Shown in pieces: positions 1-7,155 of a stretch of 58,824 nt of DNA. Below the pieces are notes generated by a model that was not told where the DNA came from, did no database searches, and worked only from the letters and a program-made list of their open reading frames with translations. Source of the stretch: Candidatus Woesearchaeota archaeon. Its GTDB lineage: Archaea > Nanobdellota > Nanobdellia > Woesearchaeales > ARS49. The stretch is from the NCBI GenBank assembly GCA_016929895.1, contig JAFGHW010000017.1, positions 1-58,824 on the forward strand, read 5' to 3'. Positions within the stretch are counted from its first letter, which is position 1; each line of letters opens with the position of its first letter. The translations under genes and the position numbers were made by a program.

Positions 1-63
1 GACTCAACAGAAGCAGAAGTCAGCGGCGCAAGCCTAACAGACGTAACTGTTAAAGCAATATAA
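1..63 (+). CDS. 3' end of a protein-coding gene (partial)
   Basis: Frame 1 is open from the first base and ends at a TAA at 61-63, giving the last 20 residues of a protein that starts outside the window. The tail is small and polar, rich in Ser, Thr, Val and Ala, and ends DVTVKAI. That composition fits the beta-rich end of a secreted or surface protein, but too little is present to name it. A T-rich tract follows directly, which supports a real gene end. Confidence 0.5.
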   Translation, partial: DSTEAEVSGASLTDVTVKAI

Positions 64-64
64 A

Positions 65-106
65 AAGCTTTAACTTTTTTTTAATTTCTTTTTCTTTCTT
101 TTTTAA
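65..106 (+). terminator. T-rich transcription terminator
   Basis: Directly after the stop codon of the partial gene there are several oligo-T runs on the coding strand with no strong hairpin. Archaeal RNA polymerase terminates at such oligo-dT stretches, so this is the likely terminator. Inferred from base composition only. Confidence 0.45.
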
Positions 107-130
107 CATATAACAGTTCTTTTTAGAAAC

Positions 131-193
131 ATTTAAATATGATAATATTAGAATACATATTTAAATATAAAATATTAAAAAAATTGAGGTGAT
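131..193 (+). promoter_or_regulatory. Promoter and Shine-Dalgarno site of the membrane protein gene
   Basis: TATA-like TTTAAATA elements lie at about 131-140 and 158-167. A strong Shine-Dalgarno sequence GAGGTGAT at 186-193, complementary to the archaeal 16S 3' end, sits five bases before the ATG at 199. The upstream TATA box gives a leader long enough to hold the Shine-Dalgarno site. Confidence 0.5.
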
Positions 194-198
194 ATTAG

Positions 199-867
199 AT
201 GACAATTCTGACTGAAATAGGGGTCAACATAATAGACCCGTTATTAAGAATCTGGGATGGAATAATATCAACAGTTCCAGGAATAGTGGCTGCAATAGTA
301 ATTCTAGTAGTAGGATATCTTATAGCATGGGTGATAGGTTATATTGTAGAAAAAACATTAACAAAAATACAACTGGACAAATGGATACTGGAAAAAACAC
401 ATATGCAAAAAATAATAGGTGCATTTAGACTAACGCATTTTCTTGCAGTAATAACCAAATGGTATGTTTTTATCCTGTTCTTGCCACCAGCAGCAACCTT
501 AATACAATTGCCGCCCTTATCATCATTCTTATTATCAGTTGCCTTATGGATACCTAATGTAATCCTGGCAGTAATAATAGGAATAGTAGGAATAATGGCC
601 GCGCACTACACAGAATGGAAAATACTTGAAACAAAAGCAAAAACAGCAAATATAATTGCGTATTTAGCTAAAGTAGTAATAGTAATATTTACATTGCTAA
701 TTGTTTTAGACCAAATCGGAGTAAAAATAGCAATAGCACAAACAAGTTTCTTGATAATACTATCAGGAGTCATGCTGGCAATTGCATTGATGCTAGGAAT
801 AGGATTTGGCTCTGCATTTAGGGAAGAAGCAAAGAAAATAATCAAAGACGTTAAAAAGAAAATTTAA
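199..867 (+). CDS. Multi-TM protein, MscS-associated conserved TM-helix type
   Basis: A 222-residue integral membrane protein with about five hydrophobic segments, near residues 26-50, 88-105, 109-135, 152-175 and 182-204, and a short Lys-rich cytoplasmic tail. The pattern of a long first helix, amphipathic linkers and a Gly-rich last helix (GIGFGSAF) resembles the conserved TM-helix family (PF05552) found alone or before MscS mechanosensitive channel domains. No MscS beta domain is present, so channel activity cannot be claimed. The ATG at 199 is set by a strong Shine-Dalgarno site. The gene converges on the glycosyltransferase gene, with a short T-rich spacer between them. Confidence 0.7.
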   Translation: MTILTEIGVNIIDPLLRIWDGIISTVPGIVAAIVILVVGYLIAWVIGYIVEKTLTKIQLDKWILEKTHMQKIIGAFRLTHFLAVITKWYVFILFLPPAATLIQLPPLSSFLLSVALWIPNVILAVIIGIVGIMAAHYTEWKILETKAKTANIIAYLAKVVIVIFTLLIVLDQIGVKIAIAQTSFLIILSGVMLAIALMLGIGFGSAFREEAKKIIKDVKKKI

Positions 868-872
868 TTTTT

Positions 873-1556
873 TTATTCTTTTTTTATTATATGTTTGCAT
901 TGCAGAGATAAATCTGCCCAAATATTTTCTCCTGATTCTCTGGCATCGCTGCAGAATGCAAAATCGTCATAAGTAGAGCAATCATTTGGAACCCTGAATT
1001 TAATTTTTTCCAAAACCGATTTATGAATCAAAACACAGCCTAGACCGCACATTTTAATTTTTTTAAGAACAGGCTGATTTGAATTTTTCGCAGCAGTACA
1101 TTCAGAATTCATAAAACGCATTTTATCCGGCTCTCCAGGAACATCAGCCCAAATAAGAGGCCTAAGCTTAGGAATTCCATGAAATGTATATATTGTGTAG
1201 TATACTCCGGAAATAACTTTTTTATTATGGCGCAATAATTTTTCAATAACATTTTCCGGGGGGATAACATCTTGCTCTAAACTAAGCAAATAATCATAAT
1301 TGCCTTTTAAAAATCTTTCCCTGATTATATTCCTGCTTTGAACAATGCTGTCATGAGGGCGAGCTCGCGGCAAATCTTTGATTACATTTATCCCTGCTTC
1401 TTGAATTTTTTTAAAATACTGTTCTGAAGGTGAATTGTCAACTAAAAGTATGTCAAATTCAGGATAAGTAAGTTCTTTAAGCGCCTTGATATATGCATCA
1501 AAACAATAATTTTTCCCGTCATATGTCGGGCAACCAACAAGGATTTTAGGATTCAT
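873..1556 (-). CDS. Glycosyltransferase family 2-like protein
   Basis: A 227-residue protein with a GT-A fold start: a first strand and loop (ILVGCPTYDG), a second strand ending LLVDNS at 38-42, and an acidic motif EQD at 94-96 in the place of the DxD motif that binds the metal and nucleotide sugar. A Cys-rich C-terminal half follows. It probably transfers a sugar onto a lipid or protein glycan on the cytoplasmic side, but the substrate cannot be read from sequence. It has no membrane helix. On the minus strand a TATA-like element at about 1577-1590 lies about 27 bases before the ATG, so the mRNA is probably leaderless. Confidence 0.75.
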   Translation of the reverse strand: MNPKILVGCPTYDGKNYCFDAYIKALKELTYPEFDILLVDNSPSEQYFKKIQEAGINVIKDLPRARPHDSIVQSRNIIRERFLKGNYDYLLSLEQDVIPPENVIEKLLRHNKKVISGVYYTIYTFHGIPKLRPLIWADVPGEPDKMRFMNSECTAAKNSNQPVLKKIKMCGLGCVLIHKSVLEKIKFRVPNDCSTYDDFAFCSDARESGENIWADLSLQCKHIIKKE

Positions 1557-1687
1557 AACTTTTTGAATACTGCTAATAATATAAATGTTTTGGACTATAG
1601 AAAAACTTAAAAACTAATGCAATAAATACATCAAATATAGGCAGTCAAACAATGTTTGAGCGCTTTTTAAATCGAGGTTTGAATAAA

Positions 1688-1912
1688 ATGGCAAAAATAG
1701 TACATGAACAATGGAAATGTATTGGTTGCGGAGCATGCACTGGAGTATGTGCAAAATACTGGGAAATGGGTGATGAAAACAAAGCGCAACTAAAAGGAGC
1801 TTCATACAAGGATACAGATGAAGGCAAATTAGGCGAATTAGCTGTTGAAAAAGCTGAATGCAATGAGGATGCAGCATCAGCTTGTCCTGTGCAGTGCATA
1901 CATGTGAAATAA
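1688..1912 (+). CDS. Single-cluster [4Fe-4S] ferredoxin
   Basis: A 74-residue electron carrier. Cys11, Cys14, Cys17 and Cys66 (ACP motif) are placed to bind one [4Fe-4S] cluster. Cys21 and Cys58 are spaced like the disulfide pair of Pyrococcus furiosus ferredoxin, and Cys70 is extra. Where the Pyrococcus protein has Asp as one ligand, this one has Cys14, so a standard all-Cys cluster is expected. An in-frame ATG at 1652 would add 12 basic residues; the ATG at 1688 gives the normal ferredoxin N-terminus and was chosen. The redox partner is unknown. Confidence 0.88.
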   Translation: MAKIVHEQWKCIGCGACTGVCAKYWEMGDENKAQLKGASYKDTDEGKLGELAVEKAECNEDAASACPVQCIHVK

Positions 1913-2084
1913 TGATTTAATGGAAAAATTTCTTTTTTCAAAGAGGCGAAGAAAATCGCTTGTTCAACTTGCCGGATGTTGAGTTAAAAAGAAAAAGCGC
2001 TAGATAAGTTAATTTAACACTTTAAAAGACTATTGGCGAAATTTATTTGTTTTCTATATTGAAAATAATGCTTTTTTTGGTAAC
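1913..2084. other. Intergenic region with small inverted repeats
   Basis: No gene is seen here. It holds a possible two-part stem, CGCTT at 1957-1961 with AAGCG at 1995-1999 enclosing CAAC at 1965-1968 with GTTG at 1978-1981. It ends at the nrdJ promoter. I looked for a B12-riboswitch-like structure before nrdJ and saw none. Confidence 0.3.
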
Positions 2085-2123
2085 CTTTATATAAATTCTA
2101 TCTATTCATTCAAATATAGAGGT
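2085..2123 (+). promoter_or_regulatory. nrdJ promoter and Shine-Dalgarno site
   Basis: TATA box CTTTATATAAAT at 2085-2096, then a GAGGT Shine-Dalgarno site at 2119-2123, eleven bases before the ATG at 2135. This gives a short-leader mRNA that would carry nrdJ, the zinc-ribbon gene and cobO. Confidence 0.6.
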
Positions 2124-2134
2124 TAGAAAAGCAA

Positions 2135-4150
2135 ATGCCCAAAATAACAAAAATACGCAAAAGAGACGGTACAATTGAAATATTAAACACTGAAAAAATA
2201 AAAAAAATACTCGAAAGAATAATACCTGAATCAAAAAAGGGCAAAATAAAAAGAATAATCCAGGAAATCACAGAAACATTAGACAAATATTATTCAGAAG
2301 AGCTCTTGCCCTCAACACAAGATATAGAAGACCTTGTTCTTGACTTTCTTAAAAAAGAAAAAATACCATTAAAAAAATACTTAGAAGAAAAAACAAAACA
2401 AAAATATGGTTTTAAAGTAATACATGGAGTAAGAGATGACATTGGGTTATCTGCAAACGCAATCAAATTACTTGCGCGCAGGTATTTACTTAGAAATGAA
2501 CAAGGCAGAATTATAGAAACACCATCAAGAATGTTCAGAAGAATAGCAAAGGCAATATCTCTAGCCGAACGAAATTACAAAAAAGATATCCGCAAAGCAG
2601 AAGAACAATTTTATAATGTAATGTCAAAATTAGAATTTCTTCCAAACAGTCCAACATTAATGAACGCAGGAACAGAAATAGGACAGTTATCTGCATGTTT
2701 TGTTCTCCCAATAGAAGATTCATTAGACAGCATATTTGATACAATAAAATTAATGGCCAAAATACAACAAACAGGCGGAGGAACAGGATTTAATTTTAGC
2801 AAAATACGGCCGTTAGGGGATTTGATAACCACAACAAAGGGAATGGCATCAGGACCGCTGTCATTTATGCAAATATTCGACAAAGTAACTAACATCATAA
2901 AAAGAGGAGGAAAAAGGAGAGGGGCAAATATGGCAATACTTCGCTCAGACCATCCAGATATTGTTTCTTTTATCAAATCAAAAAAACAAGAAGAAAATCT
3001 TCTGAATTTCAACATATCAGTGGGAGTAACAGACGAATTCATGGATGCCGCAATCCAAAATGCTCCATACTGGTTGGTAAACCCAAGAACAGGAAAAAAA
3101 GTAAAAAAAGTAAGTGCAAAAATACTTTTAGAAATGATTTCTGAAACCGCCTGGAGAATAGGCGACCCAGGAATAGTATTTCTAGATGAAATCAACAAGC
3201 ACAATACATTGCCTAGCTTAGAAAAAATAGAAAGCACAAATCCATGCGGAGAACAACCATTACTTCCATATGAAAGCTGTAATTTAGGCTCAATAAACCT
3301 CATAAAAATGATTGAACAAGGAAGACTTAACTGGGACAAACTTAAAAAAACAGTGCAAATAGCAGTACATTTCTTAGACAATGTGATTGATGTAAACAAG
3401 TATCCATTGCGTGAAATAGAAGAAAAAACAAAACAAAACCGAAAAATAGGCCTTGGAATAATGGGATTTGCAGATGCCATTGCATTATTAGGAATTCCTT
3501 ATGATTCTGAAAAATCAATACAATTCGCAGAAAAATTAATGAAATTCATTACAGAAACCGCAAGGAAAAAATCAGAAGGGCTGGGAAAAGAAAGAGGAAA
3601 TTTCCCAAATTTTGAAAAAAGTATTTTCAACAAAAAATACAAAAACATGAGAAACGCAACATTAACAACAATTGCGCCAACAGGCAGTATTAGTATAATC
3701 GCAGGATGCTCTTCAGGAATAGAGCCCTTATTTGCGATAGCATATGTCCGTGAAATACTAGACAGCACAAAAATGGTAGAAATGAGCAAAACATTTGAGG
3801 ATATCGCAAAAAAGAAAGGCTTTTACAGCAAAAAACTGATGCTGCAAATAGCAAAAGAAGGAACGGTTTCTAAAAACAAAAAAATACCTTCAGATGTAAG
3901 AAAATTATTTACAACATCATTAGAAATAAAACCAGAATGGCACGTAAAGATTCAGTCGGCATTTCAAAAATACGTAGATAACGCAGTCAGCAAAACAGTC
4001 AATCTTCCAAATAATGCGGCATCAAAAGATATAGAAAAGATTTATAAATTAGCATACAAATTAAAGTGCAAAGGCATAACAGTTTACAGATACGGAAGCA
4101 AAGAAAAACAAATTTTATACCTCGGAAGCTGTCCTGCCAATGTTTGTTAA
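2135..4150 (+). CDS. nrdJ: Class II (adenosylcobalamin-dependent) ribonucleotide reductase
   Basis: A 671-residue enzyme that reduces ribonucleotides to deoxyribonucleotides using a thiyl radical made from adenosylcobalamin. An N-terminal ATP-cone (about 1-90) is followed by the ten-stranded barrel. All key residues are visible: Cys188 (SACFVLP) and Cys382 (ESCNLGS) as the redox pair, and Cys371 with Asn369 and Glu373 in NPCGE as the radical centre. The 11-residue spacing of Cys371 and Cys382 matches Thermotoga NrdJ. The C-terminal pair Cys666/Cys671 would re-reduce the active site. The chain is somewhat shorter than many NrdJ proteins but looks complete. It leads a three-gene cluster ending in the enzyme that makes its cofactor. 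Confidence 0.95.
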   Translation: MPKITKIRKRDGTIEILNTEKIKKILERIIPESKKGKIKRIIQEITETLDKYYSEELLPSTQDIEDLVLDFLKKEKIPLKKYLEEKTKQKYGFKVIHGVRDDIGLSANAIKLLARRYLLRNEQGRIIETPSRMFRRIAKAISLAERNYKKDIRKAEEQFYNVMSKLEFLPNSPTLMNAGTEIGQLSACFVLPIEDSLDSIFDTIKLMAKIQQTGGGTGFNFSKIRPLGDLITTTKGMASGPLSFMQIFDKVTNIIKRGGKRRGANMAILRSDHPDIVSFIKSKKQEENLLNFNISVGVTDEFMDAAIQNAPYWLVNPRTGKKVKKVSAKILLEMISETAWRIGDPGIVFLDEINKHNTLPSLEKIESTNPCGEQPLLPYESCNLGSINLIKMIEQGRLNWDKLKKTVQIAVHFLDNVIDVNKYPLREIEEKTKQNRKIGLGIMGFADAIALLGIPYDSEKSIQFAEKLMKFITETARKKSEGLGKERGNFPNFEKSIFNKKYKNMRNATLTTIAPTGSISIIAGCSSGIEPLFAIAYVREILDSTKMVEMSKTFEDIAKKKGFYSKKLMLQIAKEGTVSKNKKIPSDVRKLFTTSLEIKPEWHVKIQSAFQKYVDNAVSKTVNLPNNAASKDIEKIYKLAYKLKCKGITVYRYGSKEKQILYLGSCPANVC

Positions 4151-4165
4151 CAAAGAGGTGATTAA

Positions 4166-4396
4166 ATGGGCAAAGTTAAAAAAAGAGCAAGAAAGATTTC
4201 TAGAAAGAAAATAAAGGCGCGCAAATTAAAAAGAAAAAAAGCTCCCAGCAAGCCGCGCACTTCAAAAGTAGTCATGAAAAAATGCATTAAATGCAAAGCT
4301 CCGCTTTCTGGATTTATGCATAAGTATATAGGAAGGCCGATATTTGGAATAAAACCATCCACAAAAAAGAAAGGATACTGCAATAAATGCGAATGA
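4166..4396 (+). CDS. Small basic zinc-ribbon protein
   Basis: A 76-residue protein with a very Lys/Arg-rich N-terminal half (about residues 1-39) and a C-terminal zinc ribbon with Cys40, Cys43, Cys72 and Cys75 (CIKC and CNKC). Such a charge pattern suggests nucleic acid or ribosome binding; no family is recognised. A strong Shine-Dalgarno site GAGGTGATT stands just before the ATG. It lies between nrdJ and cobO and overlaps the start of cobO, so it is probably translated with them, but a role in nucleotide reduction is not shown. Confidence 0.7.
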   Translation: MGKVKKRARKISRKKIKARKLKRKKAPSKPRTSKVVMKKCIKCKAPLSGFMHKYIGRPIFGIKPSTKKKGYCNKCE

Positions 4397-4908
4397 AAGC
4401 CAAAGTATATCTCTGGACCGGCAATGGCTGGGGAAAAACAACTTCAGCATTAGGGGCTGCCTTAAGAGCTATTGGACACGGTTATAGAGTTTCAGTAATA
4501 CAGTTCATGAAAGGATGGAAAGAAAAAGTAGGCGAATATAAGATTCGCTCTAAACTAGGAAAGAATTTTTCAATACAGCAATTTGGAACAAAAAAATGGG
4601 TTTCCTTAAAAAAGCCAAGTTCAAAAGACATTGAGTTGGCGAAAAAAGGATTACACGCGGCGTATTTTGAAGCAAAGAAAAAACCATTTTTATTAATACT
4701 TGATGAAATAAACCTAGCAATAAGAATAGGTCTTCTAAAAGAAAAAGAAGTTCTTGATTTCTTAGACATTGTTGACTCGCGAACAACAGTCTATTTAACA
4801 GGACGCAATGCAACAAAAGGACTGCTCAAAAGGGCAGATTTTATCAATGAAATAGCGATGAAAAAAGGGCCAAAGAAATTAAAAGGCGAAAAAGGCATTG
4901 ATTACTGA
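4393..4908 (+). CDS. cobO: Cob(I)alamin adenosyltransferase (CobO/BtuR family)
   Basis: A 171-residue P-loop enzyme that transfers adenosyl from ATP to cob(I)alamin or cob(I)yrinic acid a,c-diamide, yielding the AdoCbl-type cofactor. The family P-loop GNGWGKTT lies near the N-terminus, followed by the conserved IQFMKG segment, a Walker B-like LLILDEINLA and the TGRNA motif. An ATGA junction at 4393-4396 overlaps the stop of the zinc-ribbon gene; an ATG two codons earlier (4387) is the alternative start. Being in the same cluster as the AdoCbl-dependent reductase strongly suggests it supplies that enzyme, probably from salvaged corrinoid, since no corrin biosynthesis gene is in the window. Confidence 0.92.
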   Translation: MKAKVYLWTGNGWGKTTSALGAALRAIGHGYRVSVIQFMKGWKEKVGEYKIRSKLGKNFSIQQFGTKKWVSLKKPSSKDIELAKKGLHAAYFEAKKKPFLLILDEINLAIRIGLLKEKEVLDFLDIVDSRTTVYLTGRNATKGLLKRADFINEIAMKKGPKKLKGEKGIDY

Positions 4909-5043
4909 TTATTCCTCTTCTTCTGTTTTTCTTGGAGGTTCTTCTTCGTGATGAGTATGAGGCTTTTTTTTCTTTTTTTCCTCGATGTCTTCTAGCAATT
5001 CATTAATTTCTTCCTTGTCTTTATCTTTATCATTTTCTTCCAT
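4909..5043 (-). CDS. Small highly charged protein (44 aa)
   Basis: A short minus-strand reading frame of 44 residues, starting MEENDKDKDKEE and ending in an acidic run, with a central Lys run and a His-rich PHTHH segment. The stop lies one base after the cobO stop, so the genes converge. A TATA-like element (TTTATATAC on the minus strand, about 5067-5076) stands at the distance expected for a leaderless mRNA. The sequence is low complexity, so coding is plausible rather than proved. No function is assigned. Confidence 0.4.
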   Translation of the reverse strand: MEENDKDKDKEEINELLEDIEEKKKKKPHTHHEEEPPRKTEEEE

Positions 5044-5089
5044 GAAACAGAACTATAGACACAAAGTATATAAAACTTATGATAACTTG

Positions 5090-5175
5090 ACTTTTGCGTT
5101 TGTCTATAACAATAGGCAAAAGTTTCGTAACCTGAACTTTTGCTTGACATATCCAAAGTAGAAATGCAAAAGTTC
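5090..5175. repeat. Array of four alternating inverted repeats (core GCAAAAGT)
   Basis: The core ACTTTTGC/GCAAAAGT occurs four times in alternating orientation: 5090-5097, 5116-5123, 5135-5143 and 5166-5174. The last two extend to a perfect ten-base inverted pair (GAACTTTTGC at 5134-5143 and GCAAAAGTTC at 5166-5175). The array sits between two divergent genes and just upstream of the TATA box of the 640-residue gene, which fits a cluster of operator sites for a dimeric regulator. It could also fold as two hairpins in RNA. Confidence 0.6.
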
Positions 5176-5188
5176 GGGATAAGAAAGA

Positions 5189-5198
5189 TTTATAAATT
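5189..5198 (+). promoter_or_regulatory. TATA box of the 640-residue gene
   Basis: TTTATAAATT lies about 25 bases before the GTG at 5220, the spacing that gives a leaderless transcript in archaea. This spacing is the main reason for accepting the GTG start. Confidence 0.55.
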
Positions 5199-5219
5199 AC
5201 ATCCTGTTAATTATACGCT

Positions 5220-7142
5220 GTGGGAAGAAGAAAAACAACTGGTTTGGGGGAAAAAACCGAATTATTAGTTCAGAAAACAGACAGGCGGACTGCTGCAGGA
5301 AGAACAGCTGCAAAAGCAATATTTCAATATTATGAGAATTCTGACGGAAAAACAATATCTTTATTGTATGGCATTATCGCAAGATGTTCTTTAAGGAATA
5401 TTACTGAATTGAATGAGATAGAAGATGTTTTTTATGTTTCTAAACAAAAAGAGGAAAAAGAGAAACAAAAAGAAATTTGTGTTTGCGGAACACGTATACA
5501 AAATGTGTATTTATTGCAACTTAAAAACGGAAAAATTTCTCTAGACGAAATATTAGAATCATTAGAAACTAATCAAATCTTGCAACTGTCAAAAGATTTA
5601 ATTCCAATTGGAAAAAACTGCTATGAAAAACTGCCGGAAATCTTATCAGAACTAGGATTAAAAAAAGCTGCAGAAAGAATTTCGTCCATGTCAAGAAAGA
5701 AAACAATAAAAAAAGCAAAAAAAGACATGGAAGCAATAGTGAATGAATTGACACAAAACATCTCCTTTGAGCTAAGACAACAATTACGAAAAGCAGGAAT
5801 ACAACCAGAACAATTAGCAAGAACATCATTATTAATAAAACATTATGAACAATTTCTAAAAGGAGATGAAAGCGGAACACTCTTTGATTTAGACCCAGGT
5901 TCAAACAGAAGCATGTTTAACTGGTTTGAAGAAAATGCAAAAGATTCTATAAATAAAGAAATAAGAAATATATTACGCAAATGCAAATATGCTGCACATC
6001 GATTAAACCAAAATGATTTGGCTCAAATTATGCTTTATATAATGGAATACAAACAAATAAATACAAACGTCATGCTCGCAGAATTTAACAAAGACATGCT
6101 GTATATTTCTTCCCTTCCTTTTAGACATCCTTGGGTTACGAAGAAAAGAATACGCATCGACAAAAGATTTTCACAGCCCAATACAATTTATAGAAACCGC
6201 CGCAGTATACGCGGCAGAACAATTCGTAAACTCCTGGAACAAGAAAGAATAACTGCAATGCAGGCAATGGGGATACATAACAAATTTCCTTTTCTAGAGC
6301 AACTTAGAATATCTATAAACACAGAAATAGAACAAAAATATGGTTCTGAAAAAGAAATCAGTTCATTGATACAAAGTACAAAAGATTATTACAAGCAAAT
6401 AAAAGAAAAACGAAAACAAGAAGTCTTTTCTGGAAAGATTTTATTTGGCGGCGAGTATGGAATCTTAAAAGAATTCTTTAAGCGAGCATCAGTAGGGCGA
6501 ACTCATTCTGAACAAGAAAATTATTTAAGAAACTTTTGCATAGAAGACTTCCAAGAAACCTTTCCTTTAATAATTTTGATAGGGCGAAAAATAAAATATG
6601 CGCGAAAATTAAAAAAAGAAAATTCAAGAATTCAAGAACACAATATATTAAGAACACAGTATATTCTGAAAGAAGAGATTGATGAAAATTTTGAAAAACT
6701 AACAGGAATATCTGAAAAAGACATAAGAGAAAGACTGAGATTAAAAGATGGCGATTCTTTATTTGAAAACCTGCTGGATTTTTTTGAAAAAGTGCCTTAT
6801 TCTCATTCACAGTTTACTAACTTTTGGAGCAAAAATATTTTAAGAATACAAACAGGTTTAAGCGAAGGCATAGTGGAAAAAAAATATTTTGCAATGGAAA
6901 AAAATAAAAATAACTTTAGTATATGGTACGAGAGGCTAATGAATGCAGAGATGCATAAAATTTCAGATGAATCAATTCAGCAAGTAGAGGCATTGAGAAA
7001 ACTTCAACAGGAATCAGGAACTGGCTTTTATTATTTAAGAAAAAGGATTTTCTTGTCAACCTTGGAAAGAGAAGGATACGGCTCAAACCATTCAGAACTA
7101 ACTATTAAATGTTTATACAAGGAATATATAGAAAGAAATTAA
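5220..7142 (+). CDS. Uncharacterised 640-residue helical protein
   Basis: A long soluble protein with a GTG start set by the TATA spacing. It is rich in Lys, Glu, Arg, Gln and Ile and appears mostly helical. Residues 85-89 hold a CVC motif, and around 310-335 there is an Arg-rich stretch (YRNRRSIRGRTIRK) that could bind nucleic acid. No signal peptide, membrane helix, P-loop or nuclease motif was recognised. It stands alone between the repeat array and the convergent tfb gene. It may be a lineage-specific protein; its tightly arrayed upstream repeats suggest controlled expression. Confidence 0.75.
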   Translation: MGRRKTTGLGEKTELLVQKTDRRTAAGRTAAKAIFQYYENSDGKTISLLYGIIARCSLRNITELNEIEDVFYVSKQKEEKEKQKEICVCGTRIQNVYLLQLKNGKISLDEILESLETNQILQLSKDLIPIGKNCYEKLPEILSELGLKKAAERISSMSRKKTIKKAKKDMEAIVNELTQNISFELRQQLRKAGIQPEQLARTSLLIKHYEQFLKGDESGTLFDLDPGSNRSMFNWFEENAKDSINKEIRNILRKCKYAAHRLNQNDLAQIMLYIMEYKQINTNVMLAEFNKDMLYISSLPFRHPWVTKKRIRIDKRFSQPNTIYRNRRSIRGRTIRKLLEQERITAMQAMGIHNKFPFLEQLRISINTEIEQKYGSEKEISSLIQSTKDYYKQIKEKRKQEVFSGKILFGGEYGILKEFFKRASVGRTHSEQENYLRNFCIEDFQETFPLIILIGRKIKYARKLKKENSRIQEHNILRTQYILKEEIDENFEKLTGISEKDIRERLRLKDGDSLFENLLDFFEKVPYSHSQFTNFWSKNILRIQTGLSEGIVEKKYFAMEKNKNNFSIWYERLMNAEMHKISDESIQQVEALRKLQQESGTGFYYLRKRIFLSTLEREGYGSNHSELTIKCLYKEYIERN

Positions 7143-7155
7143 ATCAAAAATGTTA

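Noticed and set aside
1913-2134. Cobalamin riboswitch before nrdJ
   Set aside because: No B12-box-like sequence or multi-stem layout was found; only short AT-rich stems are present.
2611-3480. Long minus-strand reading frame of 289 codons
   Set aside because: It is antisense to the conserved core of nrdJ; its product has no recognisable domain and reflects the codon bias of the real gene.
5090-5175. CRISPR array
   Set aside because: The repeats are only 8-10 bases, alternate in orientation and have irregular spacing; no cas genes are nearby.
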